This document shows, one piece after another, positions 17,701-27,072 of a stretch of 52,502 nt of DNA. The notes beneath the pieces were generated by a model, which had not been told where the DNA came from, searched no databases, and saw nothing but the letters and a program-made list of their open reading frames with translations. The stretch lies in contig NZ_SMLW01000680.1 of NCBI RefSeq assembly GCF_009711405.1, positions 1 to 52,502 of the forward strand, written 5' to 3'. Origin of the DNA: Fulvivirga kasyanovii. Lineage in GTDB: Bacteria > Bacteroidota > Bacteroidia > Cytophagales > Cyclobacteriaceae. Position 1 is the first letter of the stretch. Each line of letters begins with the position of its first letter. Position numbers and translations under genes: made by a program.

Positions 17701-20700
17701 CTCACAAGCCTGATGTATGGCGGTAAGTGATGAAGAACACATGGTATCCAGGGCAATGCTGGGGCCATGCAGGTCTAAGAAATAAGATACCCTGTTCGCT
17801 ATGGAAGCATAAGACGAACCCGGCACTATAGCATTGCCGGTCAACATAGCTTCAGCGCCATAAAGCTGGTATTGGCCGTACATAACGCCGACATAAACGC
17901 CAACGCGTCCCATAGCCGATATGCCCTCTTTGCTATATCCTGCATCTTCAATGGTCTGCCAGGCCGCTTCTATGAAAAGACGCTCCTGCGGATCAATTAA
18001 TTCTGCCTCTTTCGGAGATATGTTGAAAAACAAAGGATCGAATTTATCTACATCAGAAATAAATCCTCCCCATTTGCTATAGGTTTTGCCTGCCTGATTG
18101 CGCTTAGGATCAAAAAAGCGTTTGGTATCCCAGCGATCTTCAGGTATTTCGGTTATACAGTCTTTGCCATTCTTAAGGTTTTCCCAAAACTCATCCAAAT
18201 TCTCCGATAATGGATACTTACCACTCAAACCAACTATAGCTACTTCCCTTGCCTTAACATTGGTTTCATTCCCGTTGAAGCGGTTGCGGGAAGCCAGCGT
18301 GGGTATCACCGGTTGCTTTTTAGCAGCCGCCTGAGGAGTAACTACCGGAGCAGGAGCTACTGTGTTGCCCTCAACCTTATCTAAAATGATCTGAGGATAG
18401 GATTTGGCAAGGAAGCCAGCCAGACTTTTAATCGTCTGGTACTCGAAAAACAGTGTCTTGGAAAGTGATCCAAAGGTTTCTTCCAGCATGCTGGTCAGCT
18501 TCATGGCCAGTATGGAATCGATGCCATAGTTCTCCAAAGGTGCTTTGGCATCAAGCTGGCTGACCGGTATCTTCAGGACTTCTGCAAACTCCTTGCGCAG
18601 ATAGGTCACCGTTTTATCCAGCAGATTGCTGGCTTCTGCCTGAACGGTAGGAGTCGTCTCAGTGCTAATTGCACTTGGTGCCGGAGTAGCTTCCTCATAG
18701 CTGCTTTTGTCAAGATGAAGGATACGGCGCATTTTCTTCAGATCGCCTTCCATCACAAGCATTTGGCTACCTGATGATGCCAGGCTACTATAAAATGCCG
18801 CTACGCCGGAAGAGGCCTGCAATGGCTGTATGCCTGTAGCCTGCTCCAGCATGTCTATGTTTTCCTGATCAATACTCAGATGACCACCTTTCCACAATGG
18901 CCAGTTGATAGAAAGTGTTTGTCCATGTCTTGCCTTCTGCTCTACCAGTTGGTTGCGGTAAAATGCGTACTGATCCATGAAGGCATTAGCCGCGGCATAG
19001 TCTGCCTGCCCAACATTACCCATAGCGCCGGATAGTGAAGAGAAAAGGACCATGAAATCAAGCTCGATATCTTTGCTGGCTTCATCAAGGTTAACCGTAC
19101 CGGTGACTTTAGGTGCCAGCACCTTGTTCACCTCTTCGCTCGTTTTCTTCAGAATAAAGCTATCCGAAATCATTCCTGCACTGTGAATGATACCATTGAG
19201 TTGCTTGTGTTCCTTCTTAACCTCAGCAACAACTGCTTTTACCAGATCCTGATCATTGAGATCCAGTTGTTTGTAGATAACCTGACCTTCATCTTTAGAC
19301 AATGCAGTAAGCATAGCCTGCTTTTCTTTGGTTAGCTCAGAGCGACCGGTAAGTATAACCTTTGCTCCCTGAGTGTGCTTCAAGATTTCTTCGGCAAACA
19401 AGACTCCCAGAGCACCCAGACCACCAGTGATCAGGTAAACTCCATTATCCTTAAGCACCGCTTGGGGTTCTGTTTGGCCTACTGATACTTCCTCCCATTG
19501 CAGAACGTGAGCAGCATCTCCCTGATATTTAATGAAAGACTCTTCCGGCCTGTTCTGTGCTTTTTGAAGCTGACCTGCAAGTTCTTCTGCTGTGATATCG
19601 GGCTTTGTTAGTATGACCTGACCTGTAAGTTTAGGATTTTCCTGATTCGCGGTTTTCAGCAATCCTGAAAGTCCGGCCAATAATGTCTGATCTTTGTGAT
19701 CAGGTACAACCACCTGAATCAGTACTTTCCCTTCTGGTTTATCTTTTATAATATTTTGTATTTGCTCAAATACGGCCACAACATACTCGCTGTAACGAAC
19801 TGCTATGTTCCCTTTAGAAACTTTGAGCTGTAAGCAATGACTGTTATTCGTCAAACGCTCAAGCTCTCCGGCCTGGATAGCTGGCAATTCGCAAAGTATG
19901 ACGTGCTTTTGCTCAAATGCCGACTGTGATACTGGCAACTGCATGTCGCAGGGTACCCAGACCGGCTTAGCCATTAAGGTGCCCTTTCCTTTATTTTGGG
20001 CATCAACAGCATCTACATTCAGTTGTCTGGACGACAGTCCTCTCATTTGGACGCATACATTGCCCTCCTGATCGCACAGGTCAATATCCAGCTTGGTAAT
20101 GGCATCTGTAGGCTGACTTCCTTGGGCATAGCGAACCCATGCATACATGTTTTCAGTCGCCGGAGCTATGACACGGATAGTGTCTAACGCAAAAGGAACT
20201 GAGGGCTGTGAAGGAAGTGTGGTCAGGTCTTCTAACAAACCAAAAGCTGATTGCAATGCACTATCCATCAGGCTGGGGTGCAACATGTAATCGTGCTGGT
20301 CTAACGCTACCGCTTTAGGCAACTTCAATTGTGCCAATAGCTGTCTTTCTCCCTGATAAAGCACTTTTATGCCCTGATAGGCAGGTCCATAGTGCAGACC
20401 CATAGAGGTAAAGATCGGGTATAAGTTCTCTGCCTCAATTTTGCCTCTGGTCAATTTGCTTTTAAGCTCAGTGATATCCAGCGCCTGGCCTTCGGCATGG
20501 CTGGAAAATCTGGCTACTCCCTGGCAATGAACAACTTCCTGCTCATTGTCCCAACTGGAGATCTCAAAATTTATTTGTTCCCCTCCTTTTACAAAAAGGG
20601 CTATATCTACCTGCTTGTGTTCTTCTACCACTAAGGGTTGTGCCCAGGCGGTATTGTGCAATTCCAGCACTCCTGAACCCGGCTCAACGCCCGCGGCTCT

Positions 20701-23700
20701 TTCCACTGCCACCCGAGCCATTTCGAGGTAGGCCACTGCCGGCAGTATTTTAGCCGAATGTTCATCGCTGATTTTAACCTGATGGTCTGACAGGAAGAAT
20801 TCCGCACCACTAAAAGTGGAGCTATAGCTTTGCCTGCTAAAATCCGACGTGTTGCTGTGTAGCAAAGGGTGAAGTGCTGAAGTCAGCTTTCCATTGACAA
20901 CCCCCTGTCCGTTGTTCTGGGTATCGATCCAATACCTGTCTCTGGCAAAAGGATATACCGGCAGACTGATGCGCTTCGGCTTATTTTCACCGTAGAATTT
21001 CGCCCAATCCAGATTCAGGCCTTTAGCCCAAAGGTCCAGAAGTTTGGACAGTTTTCTGCGTGAGATCCACTTGTCTACGGTTTGTTCAAAATCACTGTCT
21101 GCGTTGAACAATGAAAGGGTATCGCTATCCTGGTCCGTTCGTCCCTGGTAGGTATCTTCAATATCCTCTTCTCCGTTGATGTAAGCCTGAAGTTTTTCGA
21201 TCAGCTCATCTACTGAGCCGACCATGAAGCCAAGACGAACATCCATGGCCTCTCTCCCCACCTGTAGTGTATAGGCCATAGAAGCCAGGTCAATAGCTCC
21301 TACTTCTTCTTCCTGCTCTTTGGTTCTGGCATTTTGTAAGAAGTCGTAAAGATCGAGTGCTTTTTGTTTAAGCTGTTCGGGTGTTCTCGCCGACAGCGGG
21401 ATGATCACTTTTGAGTCCGGGCTGGTAAATGTCACTGCCTGATTTTCCTCTGCCGGGGCAACATACTCTTCAATAATAAGGTGTGCATTGGCACCCCCTG
21501 CACCGAATGATGACAAACCGGCTAAACGAGGCACGCTAACACCATCGATTACAGGTTGCTCCCAGGGTTTCAGGGTTTGATTGACAACAAACGGTGTCTT
21601 ATCAAAATCTATATTGGGATTTAATTTCTTCGAATGTAATGAAGGTACAATGCGCTTGTGCTTAAGTTGCAACAATACTTTCGTCAGGCCTGCAATGCCT
21701 GCTGCGGATTCGCAATGACCAATATTGGACTTGGCTGAGCCTAACTGACAGAAGCCAACATCCGATGTTTTGCGCTGGAACGCCTGGCTCAGTGCAGCAA
21801 TCTCAATCGGATCGCCCAGCTTAGTTCCTGTACCGTGGGCTTCAATATAACTAACATGACGAGGGTCTGTATGGGTGGCTTCCAGTACATGACTGATGAG
21901 GTTCGCCTGTGCCTGCGGGTTAGGCACACTGTATCCATTGGTTTTACCACCGTGGTTAAGGGCGCTGCCTTTGATCACGCCGTAGATATGGTCGCCGTCA
22001 CGAACAGCCTCTGAGAGTCTTTTCAGTACTACTACGCCTACCCCTTCACCGGGGATGTAGCCCTCTCCTCCTTCTCCAAAACTCTGGCAATGCCCATCGC
22101 TGGAAATGTACTGCCCGGAGCTGATAACCAAATATTTATTCGGGTGGATGCTTACGTTGACTCCCCCGGCAATACCCAAACTGGTCCTTCCTTCTTTCAG
22201 GTCCTGACAAGCGAGGTGGATGGCGGTTAATGATGACGAGCACATAGAGTCTACTGTCATGCTCGGTCCGTGCAGGTTCAGCACATAAGACACCCTGTTG
22301 GCAATACTGGCATAGCTTCCCGGAACGCCCATTCTTTTCCCGCTCTTGCTGGCTTCAATGCCGAAAAGCTGGTATTCACTATACATGACTCCGGCATAAA
22401 CACCTACCTGCCCAGCCATGCCAAAGTCATGTGGCATTTGCAGACTGGTTTTGGTATATCCGGCATCTTCCATAGCCATCCAGGCGTGTTGTAAAAACAA
22501 CCTTTCCTGAGGGTCAAGGATTTCTGCTTCCAGAGGCGATATGTTGAAGAACAAAGGGTCAAATTCATCAACGCCTTCGATAAAACCACCCCACTTGCTG
22601 TAGTGATGGCCGCCTTTGCTACGGTCTTCACTGTAATATTCCCGCCAGTCCCAGCGGTCTTTGGGTACTTCTATGATGCAGTCCTTTCCATCGCGCAGGT
22701 TGTTCCAGTATGCTTCGATGTTAACGGACTCAGGATAGCGCCCGCTCAAGCCGATAATGGCGATCGGATCGGTATCCACTTTTGGTGAGTTATCCGCCCC
22801 GACTTCGATATGACGCTGACGCCTGATCGACCTGGCTTGTAATGGTTGAGCCTGAGTTTTGACAGGGGTTTCATCGGATTTTTCAGCCGCTTTGATTTCA
22901 CTGTTTTTCGTTGAAACAAAGAGTGAAGCCAGTTTAGCCGAATGTGATTTGATGAAGTAATCTGTAAGCTCTCGTATGGTCTGATACTCAAAAAAGAGCG
23001 TTTTAGGCAACGAACCAAATGTTTTCTCCAGTTGATTGGTCAGGTTCATGGCCAGAATAGAGTCGATACCATATTTCTCCAAAGGAGCATGCGGGTCGAT
23101 CTTGTGTGCAGGGAGCTTAAATAACTCTGAGAGCTGCTTTTTGATGTAGTCCTGGGTTTTCTCCTCAAGGCTTCCGGCATCCATTTCAACCACCGGCTCA
23201 TTCCCTTCGGTATCAGCAGGGCCGGCAGGCGTATTGATGATCTTTTCAGCAAAAAGGGCCTGGTGCAGTTGTTGCAAATCTCCTTCCATTACCAGCAGTT
23301 GGCTCTGAGACAATTCCAGACTCCTGTAGAAGGTACTCAGGCCAGTTTCTGTACGCATGGGACTCATGCCCGTGCTCTGACGAAGAATTTCCTCTTTTGA
23401 GGCATCTATCTTCATGCCTCCATCCTGCCATAGCGGCCAGTTGATGGATATGGTTCTGCCTGTTCGCTTCCCGGCATCTGCTAAGTGATTGCGATAAGCG
23501 GCAAAATGGTCCATGAAGCTGTTGGCAGTAGCGTAGTCGGCCTGACCGCTATTGCCTGTCATGGAAGATATGGATGAGAACAGAACCATGAAGTCCAGAT
23601 CAATATCTTTGGTGGCTTCATCCAAGTTATAGGCGCCGGTAACTTTTGGGGCAAGTACCTCACCAAATTCTTTGGAGGTTTTCTTTAGTATGAAGTTATC

Positions 23701-25548
23701 GGCCACCATTCCGGCGCTGTGGATGATGCCGTGAAGTTGTCCGTGTGCTTTCTTAAGGGCAGCAATGGTTTGCTTTACTGCTTTCAGGTCAGTAAAATCC
23801 AACTGCTGATAGGTGACCTGACCTTCGGCGGCTCCAAATTCTTTGATTCCGGCTTGTCTCTCCTGCGTTAATGCTGATCTGCCGGTTAATATAATTTTAG
23901 CATTTTGGGTCTGTTGCAGGATCTCTCTGACAAATATTTTACCCAGACCTCCCAAGCCGGCAGTAATCAGGTATACGCCGTTGTCCTTAAAGGCTATTCT
24001 CGATGCTTTGTGGGCTATTTCCTCCCAACCCAGAACGTTGCGCGTGTCTTCTTCATATTTGACGATGGCATCCTTTGGTCTGCCGGCGCTTTCTTTCAAT
24101 TGCACTGCCAACGCTTCTGCCTCCACCGTGGGAGAGGTAAGGATAACCTGTCCGATCAATTGAGGATTTTCCAACGCTGCTGTTTTCAATAAACCGGAAA
24201 GTCCTGAAAAAATGACTTTATCCTGTTCATTGGTGGCAACTACCTGAATAAGTACTTTCTCAGCAGGTTTATCTGCTAATATTGTCTTTACCTGCTCAAA
24301 GCAGGCCAGTGCATATTCATTGAATCGCTCAGCAATATTTTTGGTCTGCTTCGCCTCCAGATGCACAACTTTGGTTTGTGTTAGTATGTCCTCCAGTTGC
24401 TTTTCCTTCACTTCCGGCATCTCACACATGAGAACGTATCGATGTGAATAGTTTACTCCTGCATCGTCTGATGCACTAACCTCTGTGGTATGCCAGGCAG
24501 GAGCCGCAAGTATGGAGCCTTTTCCTTTTCTGGGTTCACCGGCTACCGCAATGTCTGTGTGAAGTATGCGGGAAGAAAATCCTCTCATCTGCACGGCTAC
24601 GGTACCGTCTTTATAGCAAAGGTCTATATCCAGCTTGATGACTTTGTCATTGGGCTTGTTTCCTTCGGCATATCTCACCCAGGCAAACATCTCTGATTTA
24701 CAAGCCTCGTAGATCTTCAGCGACTCGAGTGCAAAAGGTAACGAGGGTTGATCAGGTATTTGATCGAGGCCACCAAATAAGCCTATGGATGCCTGCAAAG
24801 CGCTGTCCATCATGCCTGGGTGGAGTACAAAATCTTCTGTGCCGGAGCTGTTCAGTCCGGGGAGGTTCAATTTCACCAGCAATTGGCCGCTGCCCTGGTA
24901 AATTGTTTTTATTGCCTGATGGGTAGGGCCATAATTTAACCCCAGCTTAGAATAGGCAGTATAAACGGGTCCTGATTCCAGTTTACCGGACTGCATTTGC
25001 GTTTTGAGCTTGTCGAGATCAAGCTTAACCGCAGCGGGTTTGTTGATCAAAATGGCCTGTCCCTGGCAATGGATCGTTTCGTTGATATCCCCGTTTTCAA
25101 CCACCTCAGTGCTGTAGACTTCATATTGTATCTGGCCGTTGTCTATTTCTTTTTCGTCTGCAAACAGTGCGATGGTGACTTCTTTTGCCGCTCCGACGAT
25201 CACGGGTTGCGCCCAGATGATATTGCGCAGTTCTATGGCTAATCCTTGTTGGGCAGGCATGGCTTTTTTGAAGGCAGTTCTGGCCATTTCGAGGTAGGCT
25301 ACTCCGGGTAGTACCTTTTGTCCTTTGACTTCGTGGTCTTTCAGGAAAAATTCATTACCGGTAAAGGTAGATGTGAAGCTTTGCTGGCTTAGGTCTGAGG
25401 TATTGGTGTGCAGCAAAGGGTGTATGACCGCAGGTTTGCCATTGGAGGCTGACCGGTGGCTGAATTGCCTGATCAGGTCCAGTGCATTGGCTTTTGATAG
25501 TCTCTTGCTCTTCAACTCTAAAACTACATATTCTATGAAATCAATCAT
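11716..25548 (-). CDS. Trans-AT polyketide synthase C: DD-DH-KR-ACP / KS-DH-KR-ACP / KS-KR-ACP / KS-DH
   Basis: 4610 residues. A four-helix-type docking segment (1-35) precedes DH1 (H72 in HxxxGxxxxP, D248), KR1 (nucleotide site about 522, Y672) and ACP1 (S830). Together these complete the module whose KS ends PKS B. Module 2: KS (about 925-1360; C1103, H1238, H1278), DH (H1589, D1762; a 5-residue insertion replaces the usual G), KR (about 2036, Y2184), ACP (S2345). Module 3: KS (C2604), KR (about 3306, Y3455), ACP (S3607), no DH. Module 4: KS (about 3697-4130; C3875, H4010, H4050) and DH (H4339, D4505). The protein then ends without ACP, KR, TE or a recognisable docking segment. Predicted output is two alkenes, one hydroxyl, then an unfinished step. 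No AT domain is present, so loading is in trans. Confidence 0.96.
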   Translation of the reverse strand: MIDFIEYVVLELKSKRLSKANALDLIRQFSHRSASNGKPAVIHPLLHTNTSDLSQQSFTSTFTGNEFFLKDHEVKGQKVLPGVAYLEMARTAFKKAMPAQQGLAIELRNIIWAQPVIVGAAKEVTIALFADEKEIDNGQIQYEVYSTEVVENGDINETIHCQGQAILINKPAAVKLDLDKLKTQMQSGKLESGPVYTAYSKLGLNYGPTHQAIKTIYQGSGQLLVKLNLPGLNSSGTEDFVLHPGMMDSALQASIGLFGGLDQIPDQPSLPFALESLKIYEACKSEMFAWVRYAEGNKPNDKVIKLDIDLCYKDGTVAVQMRGFSSRILHTDIAVAGEPRKGKGSILAAPAWHTTEVSASDDAGVNYSHRYVLMCEMPEVKEKQLEDILTQTKVVHLEAKQTKNIAERFNEYALACFEQVKTILADKPAEKVLIQVVATNEQDKVIFSGLSGLLKTAALENPQLIGQVILTSPTVEAEALAVQLKESAGRPKDAIVKYEEDTRNVLGWEEIAHKASRIAFKDNGVYLITAGLGGLGKIFVREILQQTQNAKIILTGRSALTQERQAGIKEFGAAEGQVTYQQLDFTDLKAVKQTIAALKKAHGQLHGIIHSAGMVADNFILKKTSKEFGEVLAPKVTGAYNLDEATKDIDLDFMVLFSSISSMTGNSGQADYATANSFMDHFAAYRNHLADAGKRTGRTISINWPLWQDGGMKIDASKEEILRQSTGMSPMRTETGLSTFYRSLELSQSQLLVMEGDLQQLHQALFAEKIINTPAGPADTEGNEPVVEMDAGSLEEKTQDYIKKQLSELFKLPAHKIDPHAPLEKYGIDSILAMNLTNQLEKTFGSLPKTLFFEYQTIRELTDYFIKSHSAKLASLFVSTKNSEIKAAEKSDETPVKTQAQPLQARSIRRQRHIEVGADNSPKVDTDPIAIIGLSGRYPESVNIEAYWNNLRDGKDCIIEVPKDRWDWREYYSEDRSKGGHHYSKWGGFIEGVDEFDPLFFNISPLEAEILDPQERLFLQHAWMAMEDAGYTKTSLQMPHDFGMAGQVGVYAGVMYSEYQLFGIEASKSGKRMGVPGSYASIANRVSYVLNLHGPSMTVDSMCSSSLTAIHLACQDLKEGRTSLGIAGGVNVSIHPNKYLVISSGQYISSDGHCQSFGEGGEGYIPGEGVGVVVLKRLSEAVRDGDHIYGVIKGSALNHGGKTNGYSVPNPQAQANLISHVLEATHTDPRHVSYIEAHGTGTKLGDPIEIAALSQAFQRKTSDVGFCQLGSAKSNIGHCESAAGIAGLTKVLLQLKHKRIVPSLHSKKLNPNIDFDKTPFVVNQTLKPWEQPVIDGVSVPRLAGLSSFGAGGANAHLIIEEYVAPAEENQAVTFTSPDSKVIIPLSARTPEQLKQKALDLYDFLQNARTKEQEEEVGAIDLASMAYTLQVGREAMDVRLGFMVGSVDELIEKLQAYINGEEDIEDTYQGRTDQDSDTLSLFNADSDFEQTVDKWISRRKLSKLLDLWAKGLNLDWAKFYGENKPKRISLPVYPFARDRYWIDTQNNGQGVVNGKLTSALHPLLHSNTSDFSRQSYSSTFSGAEFFLSDHQVKISDEHSAKILPAVAYLEMARVAVERAAGVEPGSGVLELHNTAWAQPLVVEEHKQVDIALFVKGGEQINFEISSWDNEQEVVHCQGVARFSSHAEGQALDITELKSKLTRGKIEAENLYPIFTSMGLHYGPAYQGIKVLYQGERQLLAQLKLPKAVALDQHDYMLHPSLMDSALQSAFGLLEDLTTLPSQPSVPFALDTIRVIAPATENMYAWVRYAQGSQPTDAITKLDIDLCDQEGNVCVQMRGLSSRQLNVDAVDAQNKGKGTLMAKPVWVPCDMQLPVSQSAFEQKHVILCELPAIQAGELERLTNNSHCLQLKVSKGNIAVRYSEYVVAVFEQIQNIIKDKPEGKVLIQVVVPDHKDQTLLAGLSGLLKTANQENPKLTGQVILTKPDITAEELAGQLQKAQNRPEESFIKYQGDAAHVLQWEEVSVGQTEPQAVLKDNGVYLITGGLGALGVLFAEEILKHTQGAKVILTGRSELTKEKQAMLTALSKDEGQVIYKQLDLNDQDLVKAVVAEVKKEHKQLNGIIHSAGMISDSFILKKTSEEVNKVLAPKVTGTVNLDEASKDIELDFMVLFSSLSGAMGNVGQADYAAANAFMDQYAFYRNQLVEQKARHGQTLSINWPLWKGGHLSIDQENIDMLEQATGIQPLQASSGVAAFYSSLASSGSQMLVMEGDLKKMRRILHLDKSSYEEATPAPSAISTETTPTVQAEASNLLDKTVTYLRKEFAEVLKIPVSQLDAKAPLENYGIDSILAMKLTSMLEETFGSLSKTLFFEYQTIKSLAGFLAKSYPQIILDKVEGNTVAPAPVVTPQAAAKKQPVIPTLASRNRFNGNETNVKAREVAIVGLSGKYPLSENLDEFWENLKNGKDCITEIPEDRWDTKRFFDPKRNQAGKTYSKWGGFISDVDKFDPLFFNISPKEAELIDPQERLFIEAAWQTIEDAGYSKEGISAMGRVGVYVGVMYGQYQLYGAEAMLTGNAIVPGSSYASIANRVSYFLDLHGPSIALDTMCSSSLTAIHQACEEIRKGDIEAAIAGGVNVSIHPHKYLVLSQGNFAASDGRCRSFGDGGDGYVAGEGVGAVLLKSLDKAIEDGDHIYGVIKSSVINHGGKTNGYSVPNPVAQGDLIIESLKKANIDPATLSYIETHGTGTALGDPIEITGLNKAFGEADGKKQFCPIGSVKSNIGHLESAAGIAAVTKVLLQLKHQQLVPSLHAEILNSNINFSESPFYVQRELADWAQPDGFPRRAGISSFGAGGSNAHLIIEEYNTVATQANEPENSIPQAFVLSSKDQNGLLKYAEKMLAFLVKNKETSLTDIVYTAQVGRTPMNERLVIIVASMQELEEKLRQWLTVQQETGSKKSVNELEGTYHGNIKSAPSDATALLEGEEGRAYLKVIMETRNLEKLAKLWISGADIDWSLFYQHAQPKRVSLPTYPFAKERYWIKTPAFSLSTDQFVVQEIDTDGEPEEEKKRRLHYQPHWVEQTLGISEEKTPEKSPILMLNATDELLEAIQKEYGQDKPVIFIKSGKSFQEVEPSVYTLDLQQEDHFKQLVESLAKKDQLPYRVVHQALNTGSLEKTDEVTRQVNHGIVALFNLCKALMAQKHHAPVQILSIFNSQDVAAPFSAALGGFFKTLALENPHYHGKTIEVQRGEDVSVPTEEKVRIIVDEFNDGNWKKNEVRYKFREEKQGYTRYVRELAQYVRIEGIKDKLPLKQNGVYIVSGGLGGLGLVFSEYLVKNYQCNLVIFGRSELKAAQEAKLERLRAYGTEILYLQADASSLEDMEDVVKTAKGRFSQVNGVLHSAGVNIDSFILRKSREEMDKVLAPKIYGTINLDLATREEDLDVFILFSSIAGVMGNVGQCDYAYGNHFLDSFAENRESLVKAQKRTGKTLSVNWTYWEEGGMHIADEEVAMIEQQAGLCPLPVQEGIQYLEEFLMSDLSQGVPLYGFSSRIKPYIGHMVTEVEKSKPAPAKAMDAEELLEKTEAYLKALIGEEIKLEPGRIDPTEPFETFGIDSIMISKLNANLERDLGALPKTLFYEYSTIEELAAYMVADEKEALISFLGLDHEVEEEVRETTSYEEKVQVVEHHRVEIREAAPSPARYEDTEPIAIIGVHGSYPQSEDLNKYWENLKKGKDLTDVVPASRWDSEAYYHEDPEKAREGKIYCKWGGFINDVDKFDPEFFNITPDEARIMDPQERLFLQSVWSSIEDAGYTKESLKKKHAKAKSANVGVFVGVTTNTYNLLAAEEWSNGNTTPSAHPWSIANRVSYLLDFNGPSMPVDTACSSSSVAIHLACESLRKQECQVAVAGGVNLYLHPSKYHSFCKNRMISRTGKCFSYGAGDDGFVPGEGVGSVLLKPLSKAIADNDQIYAVVSASAYDHSGRSNGYSAPNPNAQANLIEQTLRKANINPETISYIEGHGTGTQLGDSLEIVAMTNAFRKQTGKKQFAPVGSVKANIGHPESAAGIAGVAKVLLQMKHRQLVPTINSEEVNPNIEFKESPFYLQHQLSPWDPAPGAPRRALINSFGAGGVNACLILEEYKKPKPMQHNQEKIPQLVVLSAKDNERLQEYADRLLTFAGNEKHVSLADLSFTLQVGREAMPERLAVVAADRAELIDRLKTWRKQKTADHVYQATIDPRKGRKRAPDRGEEIRGLFEAGELDQLAQMWISGVDVDWEGLYAESKPGRISLPTYPFARQRYWVTDQPAGRKQKAEPQQAQLHPLVSHNSSTLREISFSSLLSDSEFYAIDHQVNGEKIFPGSGFIEMANISGNLAGEQKVSKIKDIVWAHPLSFRNGSQFVQTSLKPSGSGTEFRITSLDDENERILHSEGRLYFQNGHAASIENLSVQQLKAQCSGPQDGTHYYDVFSQVGFNYGAAFRTIQEFYVNGSFALSKLKLADHLKADFDRFILHPSIMDGALQTVAGLVGQMDAAVPHVPFAIDEIEIFRSLPHTCYAYVEQVDAEGHAHANIKKFNIKIINEAGDVLASIKNFYVRAFSPAGVVQDELPGDLAVEADDTFSAV

Positions 25549-25820
25549 TTCGGTACTATCTATGAGGTTGTTGGTTAGTTAATCGTTGCTTTATTTCTGG
25601 TCTGCGCGTTGGCGCTCTTGCCAGAGGTTGCTTGTGTGTGCCAAAAAGGATCGCTTTCTATGGTTAGGCTTTCCTATGGCACATTTTCTTGCCGTTTTTG
25701 TACCCTGGGCTTTGCTACGCTGTCGCTGAAGCTTTAGCGTTGGCGTGCCCAGGGCTATTAGATTTGACCCTTACAGGGTCGGGATTATGGCTAAGGTATC
25801 TCCCTAAAAGTTCATTCACT
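25549..25820. other. Gap upstream of PKS C holding a family 2 palindrome
   Basis: 272 bp without a gene. It contains the palindromic element at 25703-25780; the remainder shows no promoter or ribosome-binding motif that I can support. Confidence 0.6.
25703..25780 (+). repeat. Palindromic intergenic repeat, family 2, copy 2
   Basis: An 8-bp stem CCCTGGGC/GCCCAGGG (25703-25710 with 25747-25754) encloses an inner stem ACGCT/AGCGT. It is followed by CTATTAGATTTGACCCT and a 5-bp stem GACCC/GGGTC (25766-25780). Confidence 0.7.
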
Positions 25821-27050
25821 TTACATAAAAGTCTTTTCAGAGAGTGTTTCGCCTACTTCGCAGGTGGATAGAAGGTCTTCGCGTTCTACGGTTTTGGCAA
25901 AATACATGACGGCCAGTTTGTCGGGCTTTGCCCGGAATACTACGGCGGAGTCCAGTGGGAAAGCTTGTTTGGCGTCGTATAATGGCAGGTGTAGTACCTG
26001 CTCGCAACCTTCCAGATCATGGCTTTCCTGGAAATCGCTCCAGCTACTGATCAGGCTGACTTTGCAGCGCAGGGCTTCCCCGAATTTGGGAAGGGGCCTG
26101 GACGCGGCTGGTACCGGCAATCCGGCCTGAAAAGCTTTTCTGATCCCTACCGGGTTGTGGCTGGTGTCATTGTCAAACAGCAGGCCACCGGCGTAGTTTC
26201 CGGCATCGTTACGACTAATGTCTTTTACCCAGCTTCGCAGGTTAACAGCCATAATGCAAATGCGGGAGTCGGTCACTTTGGCAAAGCTTGAGCTAATAAT
26301 GTCGTTGGTAGAGATGTACTCAACTCCTGAATGTCCGTTCACCTGGTTTTTGGCAGAGGTGATCCTGTCAGGCTCTACATAAAAACCATAGCATTTTGTC
26401 TTTTTTCCAAAGAGGGCACCTTTTATCATGTTCATCACAAAGGGTGCGGAATGGAAAAATTTAAAGGACTTCTGCCCTACCACATCGGTAACTTTATTGG
26501 CGGCATCTTGTTTACGTTTTACTTCCAGTTGCTCTACAGGCTCGCTGGTAAATAGCTGGTTAAAGATCCTGTAATAAGTATAGCCGTCGGAAACCATGTG
26601 TGAAATAGAGAAAATAAGTGCAAATCCATTTTCAGTATGGATATCGGGCACTATGGTAAGGCGGCTGATGACGCCGGGCTTATTGATAAGCTGACCGCCT
26701 TTTTCAATGATGGCAGATTTGGCCTGTTTGAACAATTCTTCATAACCCATTTCCGAACCAATCTTAATGGTCGCAGGGTGTGGGTGAAGGATCTGATGGA
26801 TATGCTCGTCTGATAACGTGCCTGACGGATAGGCAAGCTGTACATTTTTATGTTTTTTGTTCTTGATCAACCTTCCAGCCAACCAGGGATTAACCTTTAC
26901 GATTTCCTTCAGCCGGGCACGGATGGTATCTGTTGCCTTGCCTTTGTCTCCTTTGTAAAATGTTATAGTGGTTATTCCGTTTTCGCCTTTAATGAACATG
27001 GATGATTCTTCATCCAGCAAGGGTATGATGGTTTCGCTATTACTTTGCAT
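25821..27050 (-). CDS. Free-standing HxxxDG acyltransferase (condensation/BAHD-like fold)
   Basis: The 409-residue protein carries HMVSDG (His151, Asp155, Gly156), the catalytic motif of the chloramphenicol acetyltransferase-like superfamily that includes NRPS condensation domains and BAHD/alcohol acyltransferases. A later NYAGGLLF segment may correspond to the second structural motif. There is no adenylation or carrier domain. It starts 22 bp after PKS B stops and precedes PKS C, so it is an integral part of the operon. It may transfer an acyl group to a hydroxyl or amine of the product, or offload the chain as an ester. Which ACP or CoA donor it uses cannot be read from the sequence. Confidence 0.75.
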   Translation of the reverse strand: MQSNSETIIPLLDEESSMFIKGENGITTITFYKGDKGKATDTIRARLKEIVKVNPWLAGRLIKNKKHKNVQLAYPSGTLSDEHIHQILHPHPATIKIGSEMGYEELFKQAKSAIIEKGGQLINKPGVISRLTIVPDIHTENGFALIFSISHMVSDGYTYYRIFNQLFTSEPVEQLEVKRKQDAANKVTDVVGQKSFKFFHSAPFVMNMIKGALFGKKTKCYGFYVEPDRITSAKNQVNGHSGVEYISTNDIISSSFAKVTDSRICIMAVNLRSWVKDISRNDAGNYAGGLLFDNDTSHNPVGIRKAFQAGLPVPAASRPLPKFGEALRCKVSLISSWSDFQESHDLEGCEQVLHLPLYDAKQAFPLDSAVVFRAKPDKLAVMYFAKTVEREDLLSTCEVGETLSEKTFM

Positions 27051-27072
27051 AGTTGGTTTATCTTAAGGTATT

